Assembly (NCBI RefSeq): GCF_031877795.1
Contig: NC_133955.1
Coordinates: forward strand, 3,782,001 to 3,846,000
Reading direction: 5' to 3'
DNA from: Strix aluco
Lineage: Eukaryota; Chordata; Aves; Strigiformes; Strigidae
DNA length: 64,000 nt
Shown in pieces: positions 45,101 to 57,100 of this stretch. Position 1 is the stretch's first letter; every line of letters starts with the position of its first letter. Under the pieces are notes generated by a model, which was not told the origin of the DNA, searched no databases, and saw nothing but the letters and a program-made list of their open reading frames with translations. Both the position numbers and the translations under genes were made by a program.

Positions 45101-47731
45101 GGAAAAAAACGGACTTAACAGCTGCATTGCTGAGCTCCTGCATCCAGTCTTAGCGAGTCACTTTGTTTCCTCCTTTGGGAGATAGATACTCCCTACCTGG
45201 AATGCTGAGAAAGTTAATTAGTTAATGTACTAATTAACCAAATGTGCTTTGAACAATGGAATCACTTGAGGCAGTAGATCTCGTGAAGGTCTGAGTCTAA
45301 TACTGGCTTTAACAAGGGTGGGCTCCCAGTTCTTATCAGCTGCTACTTCTCTGCATTATTCATACTTTTGCCACAGCACATCTGAGGCACAAATGGCCAG
45401 AGTCCATCCAAGCTCTTCCCTGCCTGCTTCTTCCATCAAGGCTGAAGATGCAGCTGACTTTCTTCTTCTCACAAACACAGCTCTGGGGGCTCCAGACCAA
45501 GGAAGTGGAGAAATCCAAGCTAGGGTTTTTGACATAGCTAGTCTTTTTGGTACATGCCCAGCAATCTTTTTGTGACCCACATCCCACCTTGCTCTGGAGG
45601 ACTGCACATGCACCCAAGGCGCTTTCTCCTCTCTTTTCCAGAAGGTGGATGGTGGTAGAGAGCACTCCTCCTGCTAAAGTGAGAGGCGGCTTCACTTTCC
45701 ACATCACTGGGACCCATCCCAAACTGGATTTGGAGCGGCAGCTGCAATGAATCCCCCAAGGAAAACCAGTTCAGACTTTGACCAGTCCTGAGCTCACCCA
45801 AAGGCCATTTCATGCAGCTTCAAGCACCTTCTGTGTCTACAAAGGCAACGGAACAGTGAAGTCAAACTCCACAGCAGAGGCTGTAACCTAGTTCTGAAAG
45901 GTTCCAACAAAGATGGAACCACCAGAGCTGATGGAGGTTGTTTGACTTACTCGAGCATGAGTACAGCAATCCGTCTAGAGCCTGCACTTCATCAGGCTGC
46001 CAAAAGTTACCCCTTAAGAGAGAGACTGTCCCCAGGCCATCCTGTGTAGGCTGGATGGAAGAGAAATTGTGCCAGTCTTGCTCAGGAAACTGAAGTTGAG
46101 TTTCATTTCCAAATGTGAGACTAAATTATTCTTCTTCCACTACAGTTCTGCAAGCTCTCAAACTCTGCAGATTTAGCTGGGTTCCTCCCCAGCTGGAAAA
46201 GAAAATGCAAGGCAATGTCACAGCCACTTCTTCTGTGTCACATTTATACAATTCAAAGGCCTAATCTTAAGAAGCTGGAAATCATAATTAGGCAGGCAAG
46301 AACCTACAGTCTGGAAAATGCATCCCTCTTTCTAGTCTAGTCTAGTCTGAGGCGTGTATTGTATTAGACTCTTAAGAGCTGAGTTTTCAGAGCTGCATTT
46401 TCAGAAATGAACTGCTGCTGAAAGCAGGCCCCCTAAAATAAGCAAGATTAGCAAATGTTCCCACCTCCACCAGTTTTGACGATGACACCAACAGACAGAT
46501 TTTCATCACCCTTTTGGCTGAGCCCTTCTGGAACTGTGGACGTATTTTCTACAGGCAGAGTTCTTCACAAAACTCCCCTTTTCCAACACAGAAACTATAC
46601 ACATTCCTAATTGCAGCCAAGTTTGACCACAGATACCATAACACAGATCCATCTCTCTTCCCTCTCTTGATGCAAAAATGCCTTGGAGAAATAATATCAA
46701 TACGTCCTTGCTAATTGCTGGTGTTGTGTTGGCTTTGACCCATCAGTTGATTAGCCATCCTCAACTGTCATTTGCTAAAAACAATCTTTTTCTGCTTGTT
46801 TATCTTCCCTGGCCTTGTTTGCACACAGCCACCACCCAAAAACATCCCTCTGTCCAGGGAGTAGGATTTATCACCTCTGTTTCAGTAGCAGCAGAACGCA
46901 GAACAATGTAGGGCCTATGCAAACAAATACTGCCGTTTTCTTTTGCCTTTCATTTATTCCTTAGTGGTAAATCAGTGCATTCCAAAACAAACAAAAATCA
47001 GAAGATTTAGGACCCAAAGAGCAGTCCAGAGCAATATAATAGGGGCTGAAGACAGGTTGCATTTAGAAGTTAAGCAACAATACCCCTTGAAAGCAAATTA
47101 AATGTTTAATCTGTGGTGCATACCTCAAATTGTTTCTGGCCAGTAATGACATTCTGGCACTCTGCAAATGGCAGAAGCTCGGGTGCCTGGATCACTTAAC
47201 ACTACACACAGGAGACACCTGGGCTGAGCGAGTAATCTGCCCTGAGTAGGGACCATCTTTATCTTCTGTATGTGGACAGCACTTAGTACAATGGATCCCT
47301 CAAGACACTCCGACGACCAAATGCGACACAGGCAAGAGCTAATATAACTGCAAGTTCACACAGTTTGAGTTTACAGGGCTGGGTATTGTAACACTTAGAT
47401 TTTGTCCTGCCTCTGGCATCAATCTTGACCTTTCAGAAGACGCTAAAGGACCATGCAAGCTTGAGCCACCGCATTACAAAAAAGTGTTGACCGACACACC
47501 AGCTCCTCCTTTGACTTCAATTCAGCCCAAGCTGACACGTTGGCCTGGCATTTGCAAGTCAATGTGGGGCTGCCGGTGGTTTTTGCATAGTTGGACAAGA
47601 TTGCTGAGGAAAAGAAGGTGGACCAGGATCCTGCACCAGCACCTATCAACTTTAACCAGCGTTCTCGCAGAGCAGGACTGAAAGCCCAGTCCCTTCTGCG
47701 ACCACGTGGGGACTGCATAGCCTGTACTCAG
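42101..47731. other. Intergenic, no supported gene
   Basis: No conserved exon was recognised. One splice-flanked open stretch at 44145-44340 (+) follows a good acceptor (gttctgctttcag) and encodes a helical-looking peptide beginning MLLLWPHQSS. A long inverted repeat of homeobox-type sites lies at 45213-45238. Minus-strand AATAAA hexamers, such as the one near 43530, have no attached exon. Confidence 0.4.
45213..45238. promoter_or_regulatory. 10-bp inverted repeat of TAATTA sites
   Basis: GTTAATTAGT, six bases, then ACTAATTAAC. The arms are perfectly complementary and each holds a homeodomain TAATTA core. The GTTAAT/ATTAAC ends resemble HNF1 half-sites. Confidence 0.4.
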
Positions 47732-48014
47732 GATCCCACGTGATGAACAAGACTTTACAAGCCTGGCAGCGAACATAATCCACCTTTACCTGCTTGTGGT
47801 AAAGTTGAGCTCAGATGAGCAGGCAGGGTCTGGAAAACTGAGCTTATCAGCGTGTTACAAAGATCACTTTGAGCTTTTGTTCAAAGCCCTTTGGAGAAGA
47901 CGCCCGCCCTCCCTCAATCCGAAGAAGAGGCTTTTCCTGGGCTTGGTCCTGCTGTTTGCAGCAATTGTAGCTGGTTTGTTGGCTGCAGCTCTCCTGGGGC
48001 TCCCGCTGGCCTGA
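47732..48014 (+). CDS. Unassigned terminal exon with C-terminal membrane anchor
   Basis: An acceptor (gcctgtactcag) opens a frame running to TGA at 48012-48014, about 94 codons with no internal stop. The peptide is hydrophilic at first (IPRDEQDFTSL), then basic (WRRRPPSLNPKKR), and ends in a hydrophobic run LFLGLVLLFAAIVAGLLAAA followed by LLGLPLA. This is the layout of a tail-anchored membrane protein. A canonical AATAAA follows at 48596-48601, with GT-rich sequence (cgtgtgtctcatg) downstream. Upstream exons were not found. I recognise no family. It could be chance, because a stop-free stretch of this length is not rare over six frames. Confidence 0.3.
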
Positions 48015-48595
48015 CCTATGCTGCTGAACCTGGCAGGGAGAGGGAGCAGACGCCGTCACGGCATCCACGGTTCAGGGCGAGCCTTGTTCTCAGCCTGCCT
48101 GGAGTAACCATGGCAGACACAGATCAAAACAGTGGCTGGGAGGCATCTGCCTGCAATGGGGCGTGCGCTGTTGATGCGCAAGGATGAACAGATGGGTTGA
48201 TTACACAGGGAGAAATGGACACTAATCGTATCCAGATTCACCAGCTGCAGGATTTCCTCCTGAGCCCTAAAGTACAGGAAGCCTTTACCTGCTTCGTTAT
48301 CCTGTCTCTGTTCATTAGCCCCTTCCCCCGCCCTGGGAATCACATCTCGGCTAATCCCCTGGGCAGGGGAGGGCCCAGACTGCAAAGCTGAGATCCAGAT
48401 GGGAACTCCCACAGTGCTCAGGCGTAGCTGGATCCAGCCCCAGGTCAGGGGCCTATCCTGGCTGTCAGCTCCAGCACAGCCAGGCTCCACCGGCTCAAGT
48501 TTCCCTACTCTGGGAGCTCATTGCCGGACTTTTCTTTTGCTGCTACCTCTCTGAACAGCCAGGAAGATTTCAGAACTAACAAGAGCAAGTTGTGC

Positions 48596-48601
48596 AATAA
48601 A
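48596..48601 (+). terminator. Plus-strand AATAAA with GT-rich downstream element
   Basis: AATAAA in the context TGTGCAATAAAGAG, followed about 25 bases later by TCGTGTGTCTC. It would end a transcript containing the exon at 47732-48014, giving a 3'UTR of about 600 nt. Confidence 0.4.
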
Positions 48602-48619
48602 GAGTGCACTGGGGTTCGA

Positions 48620-51549
48620 CACATCGTGTGTCTCATGCCTCCGCTGAGATGCAGCCGCTTCTGGGTGGAGTCCGGTGTGTGCTGAACAGCACATGGCTGA
48701 CGGAGCCAGGGAGTGAAGGAGCTTTTGCAGATTTAAAACCGCAGCGGCAATCCCCCAGCAGGCTGTAGGACGACTGGCCAGACTGAACTGGGAGGTGATG
48801 TTGGAGACCTTATCTGTATTCTTATTCCTGGGAGACTGAAACATGCCGAGTGGTCAGGTTTCATCGCCTGCTTTAGCTTTTGTGCGGTGCCAGCTTGGAG
48901 AAAGAACCAAAACCTTCCCAGACCCCTTTATCTGTGTCCCTCTGCGTCCATCCCAGCTCTCTTCAGGTGCAGTGGTGTGCTCCCAAGGCCGCGTGGCTGG
49001 AGGGATGATCCCAGGCATCCTCCCTGTGGGGCTGCTCAGCTCCCAGGGTCTTAACCCAATCCTTCCCCCACAAACAGGAGCCCTGGGAGCAGATGCACAG
49101 AAATTCAAGCTGTTGATCACGTTGGTATCAGCACCCACCCTGACTTTTGGTGGAGTCTCCACATGAGGAGTGCAGCCTGCTTGAAGGATGTTATAACCCA
49201 AGCTGTTGCTCCAGGTTGGGCTTTTTGGGACCCTCTCTCCTCACATGCCCAGGGTGCCTCCATTCCTAGCCCTCAGGCTTCTGCTGTCAAATGGGTGCAA
49301 GCAAATTAGCCTGCTCCCATCCTGCTGCCTGCTCCCAAGCCATCCTGGCTCCACATGCCGGGATGCCACGTGCTGCCTCTGCGACCTCCGTTCTCCTCGA
49401 CAGAGCCGGTGCCCAGCACTGAGCGAGCCAGGACTGAAGCAGAGGAGAACCGCCCCTGAAATCTTGGTGTTACTCCCAGAACCTCGCTGCCCAGCCAAAG
49501 CTGCTTCAGGTCCCCATGCCTGGCACTAAAACATCAGCACGGGCCATCCCGTGAGTTCAAACCAGACCATGAACATCCTGACTGAACAGCCGACCAAGTC
49601 AAAGGTGGCCATGGCTGCCCCACAGAGGAGGAGGAAGCAGCACAACACTTGTCATGGTCTTGCGGGGTAAGGAGAAACCTCCTGCCCGGTCCTGCATGGG
49701 CCAGGGCTGCCCAGGGATGCACAGCCATCTCCCTTGGGCTGGTCCTTGGTCCCCAAGCCCAGCAGGGCGGTGACGCTGATGTGCTGGCAGCAGCTACAGG
49801 ACAGAGCAGCACTGGTGGGAAGGAGCAAGAGAGGTACTTGCAAAGCCATCACCCCCCAGCCTGGCTACGGACCTCCCAGCGCCACGGGGTGTTACGTACG
49901 GGGTGGTACTTGGTTGCCACCATCACAGTAATGTAACACCTACCTCTCAGACTCCACCGACCTCACTTTATGCAGCATGTCGATTGTGCCCTTTACTTCT
50001 CTTACATTTTCTGTGGCCAGGACTAGCTCGTGAGTGACCCTAGCATGCCAAACCCAGCGTGCATTAGCCCTGCGTATCTCATGGGCTTTCCAACTGCAAA
50101 GCCAGACAGCACAGCTCAGTGCCCATGAGCAACCCTACAATAACAAACCGGCCGCCTTGCTTTGTCCTCCCAGACCTCACCTTTCGCAGCAGCCAAGTAA
50201 CATCAAAGATAAACAGTAGCTATGAGCAACTCCACAATAACAAACCGGTACTACAGAAAAAAGAGGAGGGAAATGAGGGAATGAAAGAGGTGGCAGAGAG
50301 AGAGAAAAAAACTGCAGGAAGGAAAATAAACGATATTGATTCTTCTGAAGACCAGCTGTGGGGTGGTACAGAGGGTGAATAAGAGGTTGGTACCTCTGGA
50401 TAGTGGGTGTTCCCCGTGGTGCATGAAGCTGCTAGCATCAGCTCTCCCTTGGATGTGTTTCTACAAGGATCCCATTAAACTTGTGCCCCCAAATCCATTG
50501 GAACAATTAGTGGAAGGGCTGAGGATGGAGCCCACAAAGGCCAAATTCAGTCTTCCTGCCTTTTATCCCCTCTTTCCCCACCAGAAGTGGTCACTGGAGT
50601 AGTGAAGCTAATTACATGGATGGCCCAGCATGGGGGGAGCTGGGTCTGGCCTGTGGGGACACAGAGCACAGCGTTTTCTGCAACTGGAAATCAAGCAATT
50701 TTCACCAATGCAAGTTTAGCTCTGAGGTTTTTTTTTAAAAAAAAAAAAAAAGGAAAAAGAAAAAAGGAAATCACAATCCAAACTCTGCCTTGGCCAAACC
50801 TGGCCCTTTTAAGGAAAGGAAATTTCCCAGAGCCACCCTCGACAAACCTGGAGGCCCGATCCTGATCTCAGGAATGTCAGCGCAAATCCAGAGTGGCTCT
50901 GCCGACTGCTGGGGGGTTAGAGCAGCCAAATGAGGCTCGAGCCTTGGAGAAAAGCTCCTGGTCTCCCGCCTGGAGATGGAGCAGAGCTTGCACCAGAGCA
51001 GCCCCAGAGCAAACTCGGGATTCAAAGGCAATAAACAGCAGAAAGATCCAGCTCCCAATTTCAAGAATTCATCCTTTTTGCTGAGCCATGTTCTGGAAGC
51101 ATGAGCCCTATTTTGCTGTGAGCTGTGTGGAATAAAACAGCTGCGTCCCTTGGCTGGATGGCTCTTCCAGGGGTGCCAGATGTTTTGCTTAGGACACGTC
51201 AGAAGTGCCTTGTTTGAGTTCAGACTTTCTCTCCTCTCAGGCTGCCCACTGCAGAGCCCACTGGAGCTTCAGCAGGTTTTTTTTTTTTATATCCGCCCTC
51301 CACCAGCTTTTCCCAGCAATAGGGATTGGGAGCAAGTTGGGAAAGGTCAGGTTTCACCCCAGCCCCTGTTTGTAGAAATAATCTGCAGGGAGAAAACTGG
51401 ACTGATGAGCAAAACACTTGTGGCTGCCTTTTCACTGACATTAAAGGTCTGGTTGTAAAGTGTGTGTAAACATGCCCCGCTGAAGAGGGGATCCCAACGC
51501 GTTTTGGGGGGGGTCAGACCCCACGAATGACTGACTGCCCGCAGTCCCC
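48620..51549. other. Intergenic, one short duplication
   Basis: No exon was recognised. A 27-bp direct repeat occurs at 50125-50151 and 50222-50248, and an A-rich tract lies near 50735-50770. Confidence 0.5.
50125..50248. repeat. 27-bp direct repeat, 97-bp spacing
   Basis: ATGAGCAAC, CCT or TCC, then ACAATAACAAACCGG occurs at 50125 and again at 50222, differing only at two positions. It probably reflects a local tandem duplication of about 97 bp whose remainder has diverged. Confidence 0.8.
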
Positions 51550-53173
51550 ACAACATGGGAGTTTCAGCTTCCAAACCAACTGCGGGGTATTGTGAAAACC
51601 TACCTACGGCTGTGCCGAACGGCACACCGGCGAGCGGCAAGGTTCCGAGCTGGACCCCAGCATCCCGGCCCCAAATCTGGGTGCCACAAGGCCACGCAGC
51701 TTGCTGCAGGGCCAGGAAGATGTGTAACGCCCAGGACAGCATCTCTGGGAAGCAAGGGGCAGGCGAGGCAATTTTGGGGATGTTCCCAGAGCACGGCCGA
51801 GACAGCCAGCGCGGGCTGGCAGGTCACAGAGGCAAGGCAGGGCCGGGGCATTCAGGTGCTTTGTGGCCAGTTCGAAGGCTTTGCTGTAGGGCCATGCGTC
51901 ACGCACTGAAAGAGGGTTTTTTTCTGGAGAAGGGAGGAGGAGGAGGGGGGAAGCTGGGTGGGGGAGAAAGAGGAGGAAAAATTTGGGCAAGGAGGAGGGG
52001 CGGCTTTCATGGCTCCCGAGCGCCTGCGAAGGGCACGGCGGCCGGGAAGGAGGACCCTGCCCTGCAAACAAGCTGCTTTTGTTGTGTCCCAAACGGGCCT
52101 AAATTAAGTTTGACAGAAAGAGGGCAGATTCACACATGCTGGGGCCAAACCCCTGGGCTCGGTTACGGCCGGGCAGACCTGGAGAGCTTCGGCACGGCAG
52201 TGCCGCATCTCGCCCGGGTGCGAGGGGAGAGGCGCGAACCTCCACGAGGCAGGAGGGACTGAGCGGCCGCAAACAGCCCCGTAAATCATCCCGATGCCTT
52301 CGCAAAGCAGATTCCTCCCAGGAGCGCCCAGTTCAGTCCATTTCCAAAGCCTAAAGGCCTCCATCGCTCTGGGAAAAGGAGCCACAAGCCGCCACCGGAG
52401 CGCTCCCTCAGTCGGCTTCGCCCGCCGGGGCCGGCAGAGCCTCCCGCCCCGCTCCCGGGCATCTCCCCAGCCCTGCCACCCACCCTGGCACGCCGTGCCA
52501 GCGTGAAAAACAAGCCAGCTTCTAAACAGTTAACTCTGACAAAACCAGACCGTTTGAGTTCCCTCCTTCCCGAATCGCTCCTGGTGTAATTCACCCCCCC
52601 AAAATGAAATAAAATTATCCTCCTCCTCTGACCTCGCCCGGGCGTCCTCCCTCCCTCCCGTCCTCCCTCTCCCTTCTTCCACCCTTCCCGTGCCCCCACC
52701 CTGCGCTGGCACGGCCGGCCGGGAGCACGCGTGCCCGCCGGTCTGCTCGGCGCTAGGAGCTCCCACCACGCTAGCTGCGGCTGCCATGTTGAATTGCAAA
52801 TCCGACATGATTCGACATATTTTTTTCTCCCCTCGGCGGTGCCCGGTGGGGAACTAAAGAAGCACCCGCGCGACACGCACCCAGCCCTGGGTGGCTCTCG
52901 GGGACGTCCCGGGTGGTGGGGCGAGGGTAGGGAGAGAAATCACCCTCCAGTCCTGCTCCAAACACTGCATGTAGTGACCTGCCTAGCTGCTATACATCCC
53001 TCTCTATAGGAGACCGATTTTAAAGTCAGATGTTTTAGCACCAAGGGCCGGAGGACTCGACGGGAAGGGGGTTTCGGGGAGAAGGCAGGTTACAGCAACA
53101 ACAAAGCGACTGAGCAACTGGAGGAACAAAACGTTATTTCAAATCAAAGGCAAAAAAACCCAACCGCACGAAC

Positions 53174-53197
53174 AAAAAAAAAAAAAAAAAAAAAAAA
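53174..53197. repeat. Poly(A) run of 24
   Basis: A homopolymer inside the CpG-rich region, followed by ACACACCACCC. No retroelement is recognisable. Confidence 0.9.
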
Positions 53198-54704
53198 CAC
53201 ACCACCCAAAATTAAGAGTGAGGTTCAATTTCGTACCAAGGCAGCAAGAGAGACGCACCGTGGAAGAGAGTGGTTTTGTTGTTGAGTGGTGGCTGGATTT
53301 AGCTCCGCTTATCCGGACAATCATCGGGGAAGGATCCTTTTCCGAGAAAGGCCAGTTTGAGTGAGACAGCTTTTTTTTTTCCCTTCTCTCGCTCGCTCTC
53401 TCCCCTTTCCTTCTCCTCGCAGCTCAACGCCAAGAAATGGGCGGTGCCTGGATGCCAGGCTCCATCCGAACGAGACACCCAAGGCCAACAGAGGCTGGCA
53501 CAAAGGCGAGCTGGCAGGAATTCCTGCACTCGGAGCCGCGCGCCCGCGGGACGAGCCCGCCACCTCCCAAAAAATCAACCTCCAACACCGCCCGCTCCAG
53601 AAAGTTGCCCCATTGGGCTCGAAAATGCCCCGCCAGGCTCAAGCACAGGGGAAAAAAAAGGACAAGGGGAGGGAAAAAAAAAAAAAAAAAAAGCCAAGAC
53701 CTTCCTTTGCATCGACGCAGGTTAAACAAAAGGCCTGGGGAGGTGGATTTTTTTTTTCCCGCCCCCCCCGGGCTCCTTTTCCCGCCTGCCTGTCCCCCTC
53801 CTCCCTCCTCGCGCCCTCCGTCACCGGCTCCCTCGCCCGCCGCCCCAGCGTCCAAGCAGAAATGAGCCCTGGGCTCCCTCCTTCCTGGTTTTAGCACGAC
53901 AGGAGGCGGCGGGTCCTTGAATAGGAACGTACACACCCAACGCGAGAGGGATCTGATGGGGGGGGGAGAAAAAAAAGGGACAAAAAAAAATATATACAAA
54001 CAACAACCCACCCGCCATGGAGGAAGGTTGGAAGCAGTCGCCACCGAGGGTGGCGGATTGGGGGTGGTTTGGGTGCCAGGGGGTATTTTTGGCCTTTTTT
54101 TTTTTTTGCTGCTCTAGCACCTGGGTTGTGCCGATTGTAAAAGGGGAGTCGCGGCGGGTTGGGGAAAGGACTGGAGAGAAGGGGGGGGCGGCCGGGGTTG
54201 GTAGCGCTGCTGGGGAGATGCCAAAAAAACAAAACAAAACACGTTTTCATTTTGTCTGCACCAGCCTGGGCGCAGGCGAGCGCGGGAGAGAGGGAGGGAG
54301 AGGGAGGCGCACGCCGCCAGAAAGCCGCCGCGCTCAGACGCGGGCCTGCGGCCACGTCCCTCCACAGCCGCCCCGGCAGCCGCTCCCGCTCCCTCGTCCC
54401 CCTCTCCCTGCCCACCCGGCTTCGCCTGCCAAGTCCGAGTTGGCACGGCTCCCCCGGCTGCGCCGAACAAAGCCGTCACCCATCCCCGAGCCGGCGCTGA
54501 CAGTAAGCAAAGTGACAGGCGCATCTTCCGCATGTTAATCCAAACGGCGAGAAGGCGAACGAGCGGTGGAGGCCCCCCCCTTGCCATGCACGCACCCCCC
54601 TCCCGCCGCCGGCCCGCGCACCCCACCCTTGGCACCCGCTGGCCTCGTGCGGGGATGGCGAGGCCCCCGCCGGCGGGAGCACCGAAGCCTCCCCGTCGGC
54701 GAGG

Positions 54705-54879
54705 TATAAATCGAGCCAAAGCCCTGCTCGGCGGGCAAACGAGGCCACTCGGCATCTGCTGTACCTGTTCCCGCTGCCTTCATCTCGCCTTGGAACCGTG
54801 ACAAGAGCGCACTCGCCTCTGGTGGGCTCTCAAAGCCGCGGGTCTGTAACCCTTTGCAGGAAGTTGGCACCGATCCCAG
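54705..54879 (+). promoter_or_regulatory. TATA box and candidate first exon
   Basis: TATAAAT at 54705-54711 sits in CpG-rich sequence and would place a start site near 54735. A good donor (GATCCCAG|GTAGGA) follows at 54879, giving a first exon of about 145 nt with no obvious start codon in good context. The downstream acceptor is not identified. Confidence 0.3.
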
Positions 54880-55266
54880 GTAGGACTTTACTCCCCGGCT
54901 CTCGCTCTCTCCCCCCACCTCCGCCTCCCGCTCCCTCCCCTCCGCTCCCCCACCCATCCTGTCCCTTGGGCCCCTCTCGCGTCCCCCAAAACACCACCCG
55001 GCCCCCCGCTCCCCCTCCGCTGCTCGCCCGCCTCGTTGGCCGGGGGGCATGGCGGGGGGCGGCCGACCGCTGCTGGGTGCCCGCCGAGCCCCACGCGCCC
55101 GCCGCTCTTGCACACATACCCTTTAAGGATGACCTGGGCAAGACAGAGAACAACAACTTCCTGCTCCGGCTCCCTAAAACGCCTGTTTCCACGCAGGGGT
55201 TAGGCGGCGCGGCGAGACGGGGGGAGCTGGGAGGAGGTTTGGGGGTTTGTCGTCATTGAACCATGC

Positions 55267-55361
55267 TTTTTTTTTTTTTTTTGCCTTTTTCCTTTTTTTT
55301 TTGCCTTTTTTCTTTTTTTTTTGCCTTTCTCTTTTTTTTTATGCCTTTTTTTTTTTTTTTT
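55267..55361. repeat. T-rich minisatellite, exact 20-bp period
   Basis: T runs are interrupted by GCC at 55283, 55303, 55323 and 55343, so the period is exactly 20 bp over four interruptions. The unit is approximately T10-GCC-T5-7 with one or two C. On the minus strand it is an A-tract array with GGC every 20 bp. Confidence 0.85.
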
Positions 55362-55832
55362 GAAACGTATATTTTCACCCAGCAGCCCAAACCCAACGCG
55401 AAGGGAAAGGGGGGGAAGAGAAATCAAATGGGAAGAGAATAGCTCCAAGTCGGCAGGACAATGCACGGGAAACGGGGAGATTAGCGTAGCTCTCGAAATC
55501 CATCGCGCCCGCCCCGTTTCTGAACCGTTCGCCCCCGCGCCTCGTCTTTTTTAATTCTCCCAGCTCCTGAATTATTCCAGTCCACGAGCGGGAGGGGAGC
55601 GCACAGTCCGGAGTCCCTCGGAGCTGCCAAGAGCATTGCAACAGGAAAGAAAGAAAGCGAGAGAGGGAGAGCCAGGCAGAGCCCTCACAATCGAGCAGCG
55701 AGAAGAGCAAGGAGAAATTAACATCCAATTAGTGCCGTGTTTAACGAGGGAGACAGAGGCGGCTGTTGTTTTATTGCCCTGTTCTTTTCAGGCGCATCTG
55801 ACAGGCAGCGGGGAAGGCACCCCTGCTCCAAG

Positions 55833-55840
55833 TGACGTCA
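55833..55840. promoter_or_regulatory. Full palindromic CRE (TGACGTCA)
   Basis: A perfect consensus CREB/ATF site within the CpG-rich region, followed directly by an AT-rich patch. Full CREs are enriched near transcription start sites, so a start may lie within a few hundred bases. Confidence 0.5.
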
Positions 55841-57100
55841 TCATATTTTATTTTTTAATTATTTTTCTTTCCCCCCCTTTTTCCCCCCGTCTTTCCTCCT
55901 CCAAGTTTCGCAGAGACGGTCTCGGAAACTCAGCCAGGGAAATTCGGGACTTTCTCGCATTCAAGCCGCCGGCTCCCCCCTCCGCCTCCGGCCTCCTTCC
56001 CCCCCCCATCCACCGACACCAACCCCGGAAAAACAAACGCGCCAACCCACCCCAAAGTCTTTGTTCTTCCAAAAAAAAAAAAAAAAAGGAGAAAAAAAAA
56101 AATAATAAACGTTGGGATCAGAGCTGGAGGGAGCCCGGAGGAGGTTTCTCCGCGTGCGCGTCCGAGTGCGTGCGTGCGTCTGTCCCCTCTCCCGTCCCTC
56201 TCCCCAGACGGCTCGCTCGCCTTGTAAAACTTTGCGGCATGTGACGCTGCTCCGGCCTCCTCTGGCAGCCTGACAAGAGCCGCGCCGCCCGGCCGCAGAG
56301 CGCAGGCGGCTTTTAAGGAAGAAACTCCATTCCTAAAGATTAGAGAATTAACACGTTTTCAGCAAGGGACGGCGCCTCAGACAACGACCGCTGCAGCGGC
56401 GATGCGGACCCTCGCCACACCGACCCGGCCAGCGGGTCGCAGCAAGGGGGGAGAGGCCAAATCAAAAAGCCAGAGAGATTCTTCCCCCCTCCCTGGCTCG
56501 CTGGGCCTCCTGCTTCTCCCCTGGGACGGAGCGGGGGGGCCCGGTACCATGCGAGCACCGAGGGAGGCGTGCAGGGGCCACGGGGAAAGGCATCTCTGTC
56601 GCCCCGGCTGGCCTGTGCCGCCGCCTCTTCCCCCCATCAGGGAGGGATAAAACACCACCGGTCCCCCCGACAGCACTGCCATCCCAGGAGGGGACGGGGC
56701 AGCTCGGCCTGGGGGGGATTTGAGGGAGTTTCCCCAAAAAAAAAGAGCCCGCAGCAGGCAAGGGGGAGCGTGGAAAGCAGCTTCCCCACACTCTTCCCCT
56801 CCTCTCAGAAGCCACCAGTGGCGGACGAAGCCGCCGCCGCCAGCGTGGCAGGTCAGGCCACCGCGCCGAGCTTTCCCGCCGTGCCCTTTGTGGCCTTTTC
56901 TCCTTGTTTCCAGCCGGGATTTCCCTTGTCCAGAGGGGAGGAATCCAGCAGGACCCGGCTCCTCTGTAACTTCCCACTTCAGGTGAAGGCCATCAAAGGG
57001 GACGGGGCCATCCCGGGGGACGGGGCCACCCCACTCCCACCAAGGACGGGGCTGTGCAAAGACAGGGGACAGGTCCAGGGCCACCGCGTCTCCGTGTCCA

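Larger units (their letters stand above)
51550..57100. promoter_or_regulatory. Extended CpG-island-like region
   Basis: About 5.5 kb of very GC- and CpG-rich DNA, broken by long A and T runs (53174-53197, about 53676-53692, 55267-55361, about 56074-56104). Many overlapping ORFs occur in all frames and are explained by composition. It holds a TATA box with a following donor (54705-54879) and a full CRE (55833-55840). No conserved coding exon is visible. It is the strongest promoter candidate in the PI16-MTCH1 gap. It may drive a plus-strand RNA, the minus-strand let-7 host, or both. Confidence 0.5.
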
